Source of the DNA: Arenivirga flava
Lineage (GTDB): Bacteria; Actinomycetota; Actinomycetes; Actinomycetales; Microbacteriaceae
Reading direction: 5' to 3'
Assembly (NCBI RefSeq): GCF_030161575.1
Contig: NZ_BSUL01000001.1
Coordinates: 3,081,809 to 3,145,808, forward strand
DNA: 64,000 nucleotides
In this document: positions 16,781-23,658 of the stretch, one piece after another
How the letters are laid out: each line of letters opens with the position of its first letter
Position numbering within the stretch: position 1 is the stretch's first letter
The notes under the pieces: model-generated
Told to the model about the DNA's origin: nothing
Databases searched by the model: none
The model's input: the letters and a program-made list of their open reading frames with translations, nothing else
Translations under genes and position numbers: made by a program

Positions 16781-17737
16781 ATGCAACACTTTGTTCACTC
16801 GAAACGAACGGTTGTTCTTATGCTTGAGCCTCGTCGATTGCGCCTTCTCATCGCATTTGCCGAGAACGGCACGGTGCGCGGAGTCGCCGACGCTCAGCGC
16901 CTGAGTCCGTCCTCGGTCTCCCAGCAGCTTTCCCTTCTTGAACGCGAAGTCGGCGCCGCCTTGCTCGAGCGACATGGCCGTGGCCTGGTTCTGACGCCTC
17001 CAGGGCGTGTGCTCGTGCGACGAAGTCGCGAGATTCTCGAACTCATGGATTTGGCGCGGGCCGAGGTCACCGAAGGGGTCGACGAGCCGGTAGGTACCGT
17101 TCGCCTGGCGGCGTTCAGCAGCGCTCTGAACCGCATTGTCATACCGGCTTTGCGACGTCTTGAGAAGCGATGGCCGCGCCTGCGCATCGAGATCAGTGAG
17201 CTCGACCCGCACGAGAGCCGGCCGGCGTTGCATGCTGGGATGCTCGATCTTGCCGTGATTGCTGACCTGACGCCGGCGGGAGACACGAGCGGCTCCGCAT
17301 CGGGACTGCTCTTGAACGACCCCGTCGTTGTGGTCTCAGCGAAGGATCACCCGTTCATGGAGCACCGTGAGCAGGAGCTTCGCGCTCTTGCATCCGCGCG
17401 CTGGGCATCAAATCGCCCCGGCACGTATCTTTCAGACCTGCTTGAATCGGCCGCTGCGCGAGCCGATTTCGTGCCAGACGTGATTGGTCGGTTCACGAGC
17501 GATGATCTCCTCATCGATGCCGTTCTCGAGCGCGGAGTCGTAGCCTTGCTGCCGGCGCTTGCGGTACCCGACGACGTGCCAGTTGCACTCACGCGGCTCC
17601 CGGAGCTACCCGAGCGTTCGATCAGCCTCTTGTCGTCTCGCTCCTCAAGAAGCAGGGCCGCGACCCGAGCCGTGGTAGATGCAATCCAAGAACGGTGTGA
17701 AGCGATTTCTTCCGTGGACATCAGGGACCGCCGCTAA
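16781..17737 (+). CDS. LysR-family transcriptional regulator
   Basis: 318 residues from ATG 16781 (AAGGGG upstream), or 305 from ATG 16820, where the LysR domain itself begins (LEPRRLRLLIAFAENGTVRGVAD). The winged helix is RLSPSSVSQQLSLLEREVGAALLERHGR, followed by a LysR substrate-binding domain from about residue 100 (GTVRLAAFSSALNRIVIPAL). It is divergent from the DMT exporter and probably controls it, sensing the exported compound. GAACA and TGTTC (16775-16796) form a loose inverted repeat around the start. Lower GC than surrounding core genes. Confidence 0.88.
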   Translation: MQHFVHSKRTVVLMLEPRRLRLLIAFAENGTVRGVADAQRLSPSSVSQQLSLLEREVGAALLERHGRGLVLTPPGRVLVRRSREILELMDLARAEVTEGVDEPVGTVRLAAFSSALNRIVIPALRRLEKRWPRLRIEISELDPHESRPALHAGMLDLAVIADLTPAGDTSGSASGLLLNDPVVVVSAKDHPFMEHREQELRALASARWASNRPGTYLSDLLESAAARADFVPDVIGRFTSDDLLIDAVLERGVVALLPALAVPDDVPVALTRLPELPERSISLLSSRSSRSRAATRAVVDAIQERCEAISSVDIRDRR

Positions 17738-17792
17738 TGCGTCGACGCTCCTGATTCGACGGGTACGGCACGTTCATGATATCGAGCTTTCG

Positions 17793-17943
17793 TCAGGAAG
17801 AGCCGCCCTCGACCAGCTTGAAAGAGCTTTGTACTCTGCGCGGCATGGCAACCGTGCTTCGTTCGATGAGTGAAGCGAGCGATTCGACTGCGGTCTCTGC
17901 CATGCGTCGATGATCCGGCTCGATGCTCGGTAGAGCCGGTGGG
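17793..17943 (-). pseudogene. C-terminal remnant of a LacI-family regulator
   Basis: On the minus strand one frame reads RRMAETAVESLASLIER followed by PRRVQSSFKLVEGGSS and TGA at 17793-17795. This is the typical end of a LacI/GalR-family protein. Nothing upstream in that frame continues the domain: at about 17945 the sequence passes into an IS3 transposase scrap. It is therefore the tail of a regulator destroyed by insertion or deletion. Confidence 0.65.
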
Positions 17944-17951
17944 CCACCCCT

Positions 17952-18112
17952 TCATTCGGTCCGGACGTTCTGTGAGTCGTCGGTTTCGATGTGATGGGTG
18001 CATTGCCGAGCGTACTCGGCTGGGGGCAAGTAGCCGAGCGTACTCGGCTGGGGCAAGTAGCCGAGCGATGAGTCCCGGCGGTGACGGTTGTACTCGTCCT
18101 TCCAGTCGCCGG
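17952..18112 (-). pseudogene. IS3-family transposase 3' scrap with internal tandem duplication
   Basis: The minus strand encodes DWKDEYNRHRRDSSLGYL and, after a duplicated stretch, PPAEYARQCTHHIETDDSQ. This is the C-terminal end of an IS3-family OrfB. The SLGYL/PAEYA part is duplicated because a 28-bp and a 27-bp unit (18005-18032 and 18033-18059) are repeated in tandem. The rest of the transposase is missing. Confidence 0.7.
18005..18059. repeat. Short tandem duplication, 28 and 27 bp units
   Basis: The unit starts GCCGAGCGTACTCGGCTGGG and ends CAAGTA. The second copy has one G fewer in the G run. A third partial copy (GCCGAGCG) follows. It lies within an IS3 transposase remnant. Confidence 0.85.
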
Positions 18113-18222
18113 TGCCGGCACCGCGACCTCGACACGAGGGCCGGCACGATCGATGTCGCGATCCCGAAGCTGCGCTCCGGCACGTACTTCCCGGAGTGGC
18201 TCCTCGAGCGCCGTAAACGCTC
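18113..18222 (+). pseudogene. IS256-family transposase fragment
   Basis: A plus-strand frame encodes RDLDTRAGTIDVAIPKLRSG followed by TYFPEWLLERRKRS. This is the conserved N-terminal core segment of IS256-family (mutator-type) transposases. It is cut on both sides: by the IS3 scrap on the left and by the left end of the IS3 element at 18224 on the right. Confidence 0.75.
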
Positions 18223-18223
18223 A

Positions 18224-19318
18224 GGCGTGAGGAACGAAGTGGTGACAACTGATCGTTAGTGCCGGGAGGCGCTGGCGGGAAGGATGTCATCATGCCCGGC
18301 CCCTATCCCCGGGAGTTCCGCGAGGATGTCGTCGCGGTCGCGAGACGCCGCGAGGGCGGCGTATCTGTCGCAGGCGAACCTGAAACTCGGTGGCTCCCCA
18401 ACATGACGTGCCCGCTCGTTGCTGAGCTCGCCGACGCGGGGATTCCCGTGACCGTGTCGTGCCGGGTCCTCAAGTTCGCAAGACAGCCCTACTACCGCTG
18501 GCGCAACGACCCGGTCCGGGACGCCGATGTGCTCCGCGCGTATCGGATCAACGCGCTGCATGACGCGCACCACGTCGACGATCCGACGTTCGGCTACCGC
18601 TACTTGGCCGATGAGGCGCGGCGGGCAGGGTGGCGGATGAGTCGGCGGACTGCGTGGAAGCTGTGCTCTCAGGCCGGGATGCTCTCGTCCGCGCAGCGCC
18701 GCCGCTGCGGGAAGGGCAGGAAGGCCGGCCCGCCGGTGTTCGACGATCACGTGCAACGGGTGTTCCGCGCCGACGCGCCGAACCGACTCTGGCTCACCGA
18801 CATCACCGAACATCGCACTGCCGAGGGCAAATTCTACTGCTGCGCGATCAAGGACGTCCACTCGAACCGGATCGTCGGCTGCTCCATCTCGGATCGGATG
18901 ACCGCGAAGCTCACCGTCGACGCCGTCCGAGGCGCCGTCGCCCGCCGCGGCGAGGTTGCCGGCTGCATCCTGCAGGCCGACCGGTTGAAGACGGCCAACT
19001 TCGCAGCCGGGCCATGGCCCGCGAACTGCGCCGTCACGACATGGTCGGTTCGATGGGCAGAGTCGGCGCCGCCGGAGACAACGCGGCAATGGAGTCGTTC
19101 TGGTCGCTGCTGCAGACGAACGTTCTCAACCAGCAGCGGTGGGCGAGTCGGCAGGAGCTGCGGCTCGCGATCGTTGTCCGGATCGAGCGGAAGTATCACC
19201 GCCAGTGCGCTCAGGACGCCCTCGGCGGGTTGACGCCCATCGAGTTCGAGACCAAGCAAACCGAGCCGCTCACACTCGCGGCCTGAACCGAACTTGTCAC
19301 CAGTTCGTTCCTCACGCC
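18224..19318 (+). mobile_element. Degenerate IS3-family insertion sequence (first copy)
   Basis: About 1.1 kb bounded by inverted repeats. The left end is GGCGTGAGGAACGAA followed by GTGGTGACAA; the complement of the right end (19294-19318) is identical except at one position. No target-site duplication is visible. It carries a frameshifted transposase. The left end abuts an IS256 scrap and the right end cuts an ECF sigma gene, so it inserted into, or recombined with, already damaged DNA. Confidence 0.75.
18292..19286 (+). pseudogene. IS3-family transposase, decayed (OrfA mostly deleted, OrfB frameshifted)
   Basis: The start MPGPYPREFREDVVAVARRR is the beginning of an IS3 OrfA, but after about 25 residues the frame jumps into OrfB (CRVLKFARQPYYRWRNDPV). 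OrfB shows the first catalytic Asp in LWLTDITEH and the second in QADR near 18980. There a small indel shifts the frame; the C-terminal part with the catalytic Glu (GDNAAMESFWSLLQ) continues in another frame to 19286. GGAAGGA precedes the ATG. Not expected to be active. Confidence 0.8.
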
Positions 19319-19581
19319 CCTGCATGGTGTTGTTCGAGTAGGTGTTCGAGGTGTTCCCGCGCGGGGATGCTGCTGCGGAGTCGTGGCGCGAGGAACCAGA
19401 GTCCGAGGAAGGTTTTTTGGAGGATGCGTTCTGCGTCGTTGCCGTCTGAACCGTGGGAAAGGAGGAGGCGGTACAAGGTGGGTGAGTGCCGGTCGTAGAT
19501 CTCGGCGAACGCAGCGGTGTCACCCGCGGCGACGCGTTCGAGGAGCTCCGCCTCGGTGTCGGCGCCGTGCAGGCTGGTCAT
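19312..19581 (-). pseudogene. ECF sigma factor, truncated after region 2
   Basis: 89 residues. ELLERVAAGDTAAFAEIYDR and SPTLYRLLLSHGSDGNDAE with LQKTFLGLWFLAPRLR match sigma-70 region 2 of extracytoplasmic-function sigma factors (core binding and -10 recognition). Region 4 is missing. The last residues and the stop codon come from the right inverted repeat of the IS3 element at 18224-19318. A free region 2 could in principle bind core RNA polymerase, but the simplest view is a dead gene. Confidence 0.7.
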
Positions 19582-19833
19582 GGTTCCTCGTCTCGTCCGC
19601 GGGGTGGACCTCCATTCCCGCGCATGCGGGCTGTGACGGCGGCGCTGTCGGGGTGGCGCTCAGGTGCTGCGGTTGGTCGGAGCCCTAATTTGCTGGGGTG
19701 GCCACTGGGGTGGCCCACGTTTTGGGGGAAGAGGGACCCTCTCTCTCGGCACCCCTACTGACGTGTCCTGACCTGTGCCGGGTTTTCCGGGCACCTGAGT
19801 TGGGGCGATGGTCGTCCTGGACAGGAGTCCGTG

Positions 19834-20121
19834 ATGCCTGCTGCGAAGTCTGAGGAGTTCCGTCGGAGGGCGGTCGAGCTCGCCCGGTCGGGTGAGAGGC
19901 CGGTTGCTGAGATCGCTCGTGATCTCGGGATCAGCGAGTCGGGGCTGCGACGGTGGATGGCGCAGTCCGAGGTCGAGGAGGGCCGTGCCGAGGGGCTGGC
20001 TCGGGACGAGCGTGCCGAGCTGGTGCGGTTGCGGCGTGAGAACCGGGTGCAGGCGATGGAGCTCGAGATCCTGAAGCGAGCGTCGGCGTCTTTCGCGCGG
20101 GAGAACGTTCTTCCAAAATAG
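19834..20121 (+). CDS. IS3-family transposase OrfA
   Basis: 95 residues from ATG 19834 (GTG 19831 also in frame; CAGGAG upstream). It has the OrfA helix-turn-helix (RPVAEIARDLGISESGLRRWM) and the leucine-zipper-like tail ELVRLRRENRVQAMELEILKRA. It ends ENVLPK then TAG. The AAAA run at 20115-20118 just before TAG allows a -1 slip into the orfB frame, which would yield the OrfAB transposase. OrfA alone binds the ends and regulates transposition. Confidence 0.88.
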   Translation: MPAAKSEEFRRRAVELARSGERPVAEIARDLGISESGLRRWMAQSEVEEGRAEGLARDERAELVRLRRENRVQAMELEILKRASASFARENVLPK

Positions 20122-20129
20122 GGTTCCGG

Positions 20130-20993
20130 TTGGTCCACGAGCTCAGCCGTGACGGGTTCCCCGTCGCGGTGGCCTGCCGGGTGCTGAACGTGTCGAGGTC
20201 GGGTTACTGCGAGTGGGCTTCTCGCGGCCCGTCGGCTCGTGTTTTCGATGATGCGCATCTGATTGACACGATCCGTGATCTGCATGCGCTCGCGCGAGGA
20301 ACGTATGGGGTGCGGCGGGTGCATGCCGAGCTGGTCCTCGGCAGGCGGCTGCGGATCGGGCGCGGCCGGGTCGGCCGGCTGATGCGCTTGGCCGGGTTGC
20401 AGGGTGTTCACCATCGGAAGTGGCGTCGTGGCGGTGCCGGGCGGCTGCCGGCGGTGTTCGAGGATCACGTGAAGCGGGTCTTCGCCGCGGACGCCCCGGA
20501 CAAGCTCTGGGTGATGGACATCACGCAGCACCGCACCGACGAGGGATGGGTGTACTGCGCTGCCGTGATCGACGTGTTCTCGAGGCGCTGCGTGGGCTGG
20601 TCGATCGCCGATCACCTGCGCACTGAACTCGTCGTCGACGCGATCGACATGGCCAGGTGGCGGCGCAAACCCGTCGGCACGATCGTTCACGCGGACCGCG
20701 GCGCTCAGTTCACGTCGTGGCTGTTCGGGTCGCGGCTGCGCGAAGCGGGACTCATGGGGTCGATGGGCCGGGTCGCTTCCGCGTATGACGACGCGCTGAT
20801 GGAGTCGTTCTTCGGCTCGATGCAGATCGAGCTCCTCGACCGGCGAGGCTGGGCCACCAGGGCCGAGCTCGCGAACGCGATGCTCGAGTGGATCGAGGCG
20901 TTCTGCAACCCGCGCCGGCGACACTCCGCGCTCGGCTACGTCACCCCGATCGAGTACGAAACCCTTCACACCGCGGCTCCCGCCGCGGCATGA
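20130..20993 (+). CDS. IS3-family transposase OrfB (DDE integrase core)
   Basis: 287 residues from TTG 20130, in the -1 frame relative to orfA and open upstream to the slip site. HTH_21-like start (YGVRRVHAELVLGRRLRIGRGRVGRLM) then the DDE core: Asp in LWVMDITQH, Asp in IVHADRGAQF, Glu in DDALMESFFGSMQIELLD, and the ending RRRHSALGYVTPIEYE. All are complete, so the element may still be mobile. Translation is probably mainly as an OrfAB fusion. Confidence 0.9.
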   Translation: MVHELSRDGFPVAVACRVLNVSRSGYCEWASRGPSARVFDDAHLIDTIRDLHALARGTYGVRRVHAELVLGRRLRIGRGRVGRLMRLAGLQGVHHRKWRRGGAGRLPAVFEDHVKRVFAADAPDKLWVMDITQHRTDEGWVYCAAVIDVFSRRCVGWSIADHLRTELVVDAIDMARWRRKPVGTIVHADRGAQFTSWLFGSRLREAGLMGSMGRVASAYDDALMESFFGSMQIELLDRRGWATRAELANAMLEWIEAFCNPRRRHSALGYVTPIEYETLHTAAPAAA

Positions 20994-21030
20994 TCAACAC
21001 ACGAGAACCGTCCGGAAAACCCGGGACAGG

Positions 21031-21354
21031 TCAGAGGAGCCCCATCTTCTCGGAGAGTGCTGCGAGCGAGAGGCCGGCTGCGTAGAGCGCCTCGGCGTTC
21101 TTGGCCGTCAAGACGTCAATTGCTCGGCGACGCAGCTGGACGTCGTGGCGACGGAATAGGTCTGCGAGCGCCGTCTTACTGACGCCATGCTCTTCGGCAA
21201 GGTCGATCAGGATCTCGCCCGTCTTGTACCACTCAATGAGCTTGTCGACCGTCTCAGCGCCAAGCCTCCAATCGATGGCGTGGATGCGAATGGGCTGATC
21301 AGAGCGAGCGTCGCCCAGCGTGACCTCAGGCAGGTTCACTTTCGAGTGCAGCAT
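21031..21354 (-). pseudogene. Helix-turn-helix protein truncated by IS3
   Basis: 107 residues on the minus strand. Two helix-turn-helix-like segments are visible (ILIDLAEEHGVSKTALADLFRRHDV and ALYAAGLSLAALSEKMGL), as in the C-terminal part of some site-specific recombinases and related regulators. The second is cut: the final Leu and TGA lie in the right inverted repeat of the IS3 element. The N terminus (MLHSKVNLPEVTLGDARSD) may be complete. Function unknown. Confidence 0.6.
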
Positions 21355-21373
21355 GATGAGGTCAACAAAGAAG

Positions 21374-21397
21374 GCCCGGTTCCGTCAGGAACCGGGC
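21374..21397 (-). terminator. Hairpin terminator after the thioredoxin-like gene
   Basis: GCCCGGTTCC and GGAACCGGGC flank a 4-nt loop. On the minus strand CTTCTTTGTTG follows, the most T-rich tail seen in this window. It would end the SulP/thioredoxin-like transcript. Confidence 0.75.
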
Positions 21398-21423
21398 ATT
21401 CCGCCATGAGCGGCGGCTTCGGG

Positions 21424-21684
21424 TCACAGCGCCGCGGCCACCGCCTGCAGCACCTGCGGCACGGTGGGCACGCCCTCGGCCCGCAGAACCTGCGCGCCGG
21501 CGTCGTCGCGCAGGATGACGGTCGGCGTGTTGCGGATCGACTCCGCCACGGCCCGCTCCTCGTGGCGCACCACGTCGAGCTCGCGCACCTCGAGTGCCGG
21601 CACGAGCCGCGACGCCTCGGCGAGCACCGCGCGGGTCGCGTGGCAGGGGCCGCAGAAGGCGGAGGTGTAGAGCTCGGCGATCAC
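21424..21684 (-). CDS. Small thioredoxin/glutaredoxin-like protein with CGPC
   Basis: 86 residues: AELYTSAFCGPCHATRAVL puts a thioredoxin-type CGPC at residues 11-14, and NTPTV supplies the cis-proline. The length is that of a mini-thioredoxin or glutaredoxin-like protein. It would be a cytoplasmic thiol-disulfide reductase or a partner of a reductase system. It lies 28 bp downstream of the SulP transporter gene on the same strand, so co-transcription is likely and a link to sulfur handling is possible. Confidence 0.8.
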   Translation of the reverse strand: MIAELYTSAFCGPCHATRAVLAEASRLVPALEVRELDVVRHEERAVAESIRNTPTVILRDDAGAQVLRAEGVPTVPQVLQAVAAAL

Positions 21685-21712
21685 GTGAGGGTGAACGCAT
21701 CCGCTCGTGCGC

Positions 21713-23197
21713 TCATTCCGCGCTGCCGAGGGTGCCGGCGAGGCGGCCGTGGAAGCGGCTGCTGGCCTCGTTCATGCCCTCCAAGCGCACGGTCGCGCCG
21801 TGGCGGCGGTAGCGCTCGGCGACCGCGTCGAGGGCGGCGACCGTCGAGGCGTCCCAGACGTGCGATCCGCTGAGGTCGATCACGATCGACGCGGGGTCGG
21901 CGGCGTAGTCGAACTGCTGCACGAGGTCGTTGCTCGAGGCGAAGAAGAGCTCGCCCTCCACCCGGTAGCGCGCCTCGTCGTCGTCGCGCGCGACGAGCGT
22001 CACGGTCGCGAAGTGCGCGACCCTGCGGGCGAAGACGACCATCGCGGCGAGCACGCCGAGGCCCACGCCGATGGCCAGGTTGTGCGTGATCACGGTGCCG
22101 GCGACGGTGAGCACCATCACGGCGGTCTCGCCGAGCGGCATGCGCCGCAGCGTGGAGGAGCGGATGCTGTGCCAGTCGAAGGCCGCAGCCGCGACCACGA
22201 TCATGACGGCGACGAGGGCGGCCATCGGGATCAGCCCGACGATCGGGCCGAGCGCGAGCAGCAGCGCCAGCAGGAAGGCGCCGGCGAGGAAGGTGGAGAC
22301 CCGGCTGCGCGCGCCGGAGGTCTTCACGTTGATCATCGTCTGGCCGACCACCGCGCATCCGCCCATGCCGCCGAACAGCCCCGAGGCGATGTTGGCGACG
22401 CCCTGGCCCCACGACTCGCGGGTCTTCGACGAGCCCGTCTCGGTGATCTCGTCGACGAGCTTCGCGGTCATGAGCGACTCGAGCAGGCCGACGACGGCCA
22501 TGCCGAGCGCGTACGGCCCGATGATCTGCAGCGTCTCGAGCGTGAGCGGCACCTGCGGCAGCCCGAGCACGGGCAGCACGTCGGGCAGGGCGCCCTGGTC
22601 GCCGACCGTCGGCACGTCGAGGTTCGCGACCACGGCGACCACGGTCACGAGCACGATCGCGACGAGGGGACCGGGCACCGCCTTGGTGAGCTTCGGCAGC
22701 AGGAGCACGACGAGCAGTCCGCCGGCGACGAGCGGATAGACGACCCACGGCACGTCGATGAGGTGCGGCAGCTGCGCGGTGAAGACGAAGATCGCGAGCG
22801 CGTTGACGAAGCCGGTCATGACGCTGCGGGGGATGAAGCGCAGCAGTTTGGCGACGCCGAGCAGGCCGAGCACGATCTGGATGAGCCCGCCGAGCAGGAT
22901 CGTGGCGATGAGGTAGTCGATGCCGTACTGCGGCGCGATGGGCGCCACCACGAGCGCCACGGCGGCCGTGGCGGCGCTGATCATGGCGGGGCGGCCGCCG
23001 ACGATCGCGATCGCGATCGCCATGACGACGGAGGAGAAGAGCCCGACCCGCGGGTCGACCCCGGCGATCACGGAGAACGAGATGGCCTCGGGGATGAGGG
23101 CGAGCGCCACGACGAGGCCGGCGAGCGCCTCGCGCAGGAGCAGCCGCGGGCTGCGGAGCACGGCGAGCACGCCGAGGGGGCGGGATGAGGGCGTCAC
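21713..23197 (-). CDS. SulP-family inorganic anion transporter with STAS domain
   Basis: 494 residues. Ten or more membrane helices start at LLREALAGLVVALALIPEAISFSVIAGVDPRVGLFSS, the conserved SulP signature. GLFGGMGGCAVVGQTMINVKTSGARSR is the second conserved block. The last 100 residues form a STAS domain (SIVIDLSGSHVWDASTVAALDAV). Family members move sulfate, bicarbonate or other anions across the cytoplasmic membrane. The gene faces a MerR regulator over a 100-bp region containing an inverted repeat. Substrate not certain. Confidence 0.9.
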   Translation of the reverse strand: MTPSSRPLGVLAVLRSPRLLLREALAGLVVALALIPEAISFSVIAGVDPRVGLFSSVVMAIAIAIVGGRPAMISAATAAVALVVAPIAPQYGIDYLIATILLGGLIQIVLGLLGVAKLLRFIPRSVMTGFVNALAIFVFTAQLPHLIDVPWVVYPLVAGGLLVVLLLPKLTKAVPGPLVAIVLVTVVAVVANLDVPTVGDQGALPDVLPVLGLPQVPLTLETLQIIGPYALGMAVVGLLESLMTAKLVDEITETGSSKTRESWGQGVANIASGLFGGMGGCAVVGQTMINVKTSGARSRVSTFLAGAFLLALLLALGPIVGLIPMAALVAVMIVVAAAAFDWHSIRSSTLRRMPLGETAVMVLTVAGTVITHNLAIGVGLGVLAAMVVFARRVAHFATVTLVARDDDEARYRVEGELFFASSNDLVQQFDYAADPASIVIDLSGSHVWDASTVAALDAVAERYRRHGATVRLEGMNEASSRFHGRLAGTLGSAE

Positions 23198-23252
23198 GGG
23201 GCGTCCGTTCGAGCGGGGAGAATGAGGTGCGGTCCGAGTGGCCGCGAATCCC

Positions 23253-23270
23253 TACCCTAACGTAAGGGTA
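23253..23270. promoter_or_regulatory. MerR-type operator candidate
   Basis: TACCCTAACGTAAGGGTA is an imperfect palindrome (arms TACCCT/AGGGTA around ACGT) between the divergent SulP and MerR genes. Its symmetry and position fit an operator spanned by a MerR dimer. Binding is inferred. Confidence 0.55.
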
Positions 23271-23297
23271 AGGTTGCGGTGACGGGAGGGTGCTCGG

Positions 23298-23654
23298 GTG
23301 GACATGATGCAGATCGGCGAGCTCGCCGACCGTGCCGAGCTCTCGTTGCGCACCATCCGCCACTACGACGAGGTCGGTCTGCTGAAGCCGTCCGGGCGCA
23401 GCGACGGCGGCTTCCGCCTCTACACCGAGGGCGACCTCGAGCGCCTGCTGCTCATCCGCCGCATGAAGCCGCTCGGCTTCACGCTGGACGAGATGGGCGA
23501 GCTCCTGGCCGCGATCGACGCGCCGCAGGATCCCGCATCCGCTCGTCGCCTGGCCGATTTCCACACCGAGGCGCTGCAGCGGCGTGAGAAGCTGGCGCGG
23601 CAGGTGGCCTGGGCCGACGAGTTCCTCGGGCTGCTCGAGGCGCGCGAGGGCTGA
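23298..23654 (+). CDS. MerR-family transcriptional regulator
   Basis: 118 residues from GTG 23298 (GGGAGGG upstream). The MerR winged helix is MQIGELADRAELSLRTIRHYDEVGLLKPSGR, followed by the linker and dimerisation helix (HTEALQRREKLARQVAWADEFL). No C-terminal cysteine cluster or large effector domain is present, so it resembles the short MerR proteins that sense stress or small ligands. It is divergent from the SulP gene and is the likely regulator of SulP and the thioredoxin-like gene. Confidence 0.88.
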   Translation: MDMMQIGELADRAELSLRTIRHYDEVGLLKPSGRSDGGFRLYTEGDLERLLLIRRMKPLGFTLDEMGELLAAIDAPQDPASARRLADFHTEALQRREKLARQVAWADEFLGLLEAREG

Positions 23655-23658
23655 CGGC

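Larger units (their letters stand above)
19768..21034 (+). mobile_element. IS3-family insertion sequence, apparently intact (second copy)
   Basis: About 1.27 kb bounded by 23-bp inverted repeats. The left end is CTGACCTGTGCCGGG then TTTTCCGG; the complement of the right end (21012-21034) differs at one base. It encodes orfA and orfB in the -1 relation usual for the family, with all catalytic residues present. No direct target duplication was found. Its right end supplies the stop codon for the truncated gene at 21031-21354. It is unlike the first IS3 copy in sequence and ends, so the two arrived separately. Confidence 0.85.

Noticed and set aside
18005..18059. Short repeats considered as a CRISPR-like or attachment-site signal
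   Set aside because: Only two units without unique spacers, located inside a transposase remnant; it is a simple tandem duplication.
18224..21034. Composite transposon formed by the two IS3 copies
   Set aside because: The two elements differ in their ends and transposases, and no cargo lies between them except a sigma-factor scrap.
21360..21420. Hairpin considered as part of a tRNA or small RNA gene
   Set aside because: A single 10-bp stem with a T-rich tail fits a terminator; no cloverleaf can be drawn.
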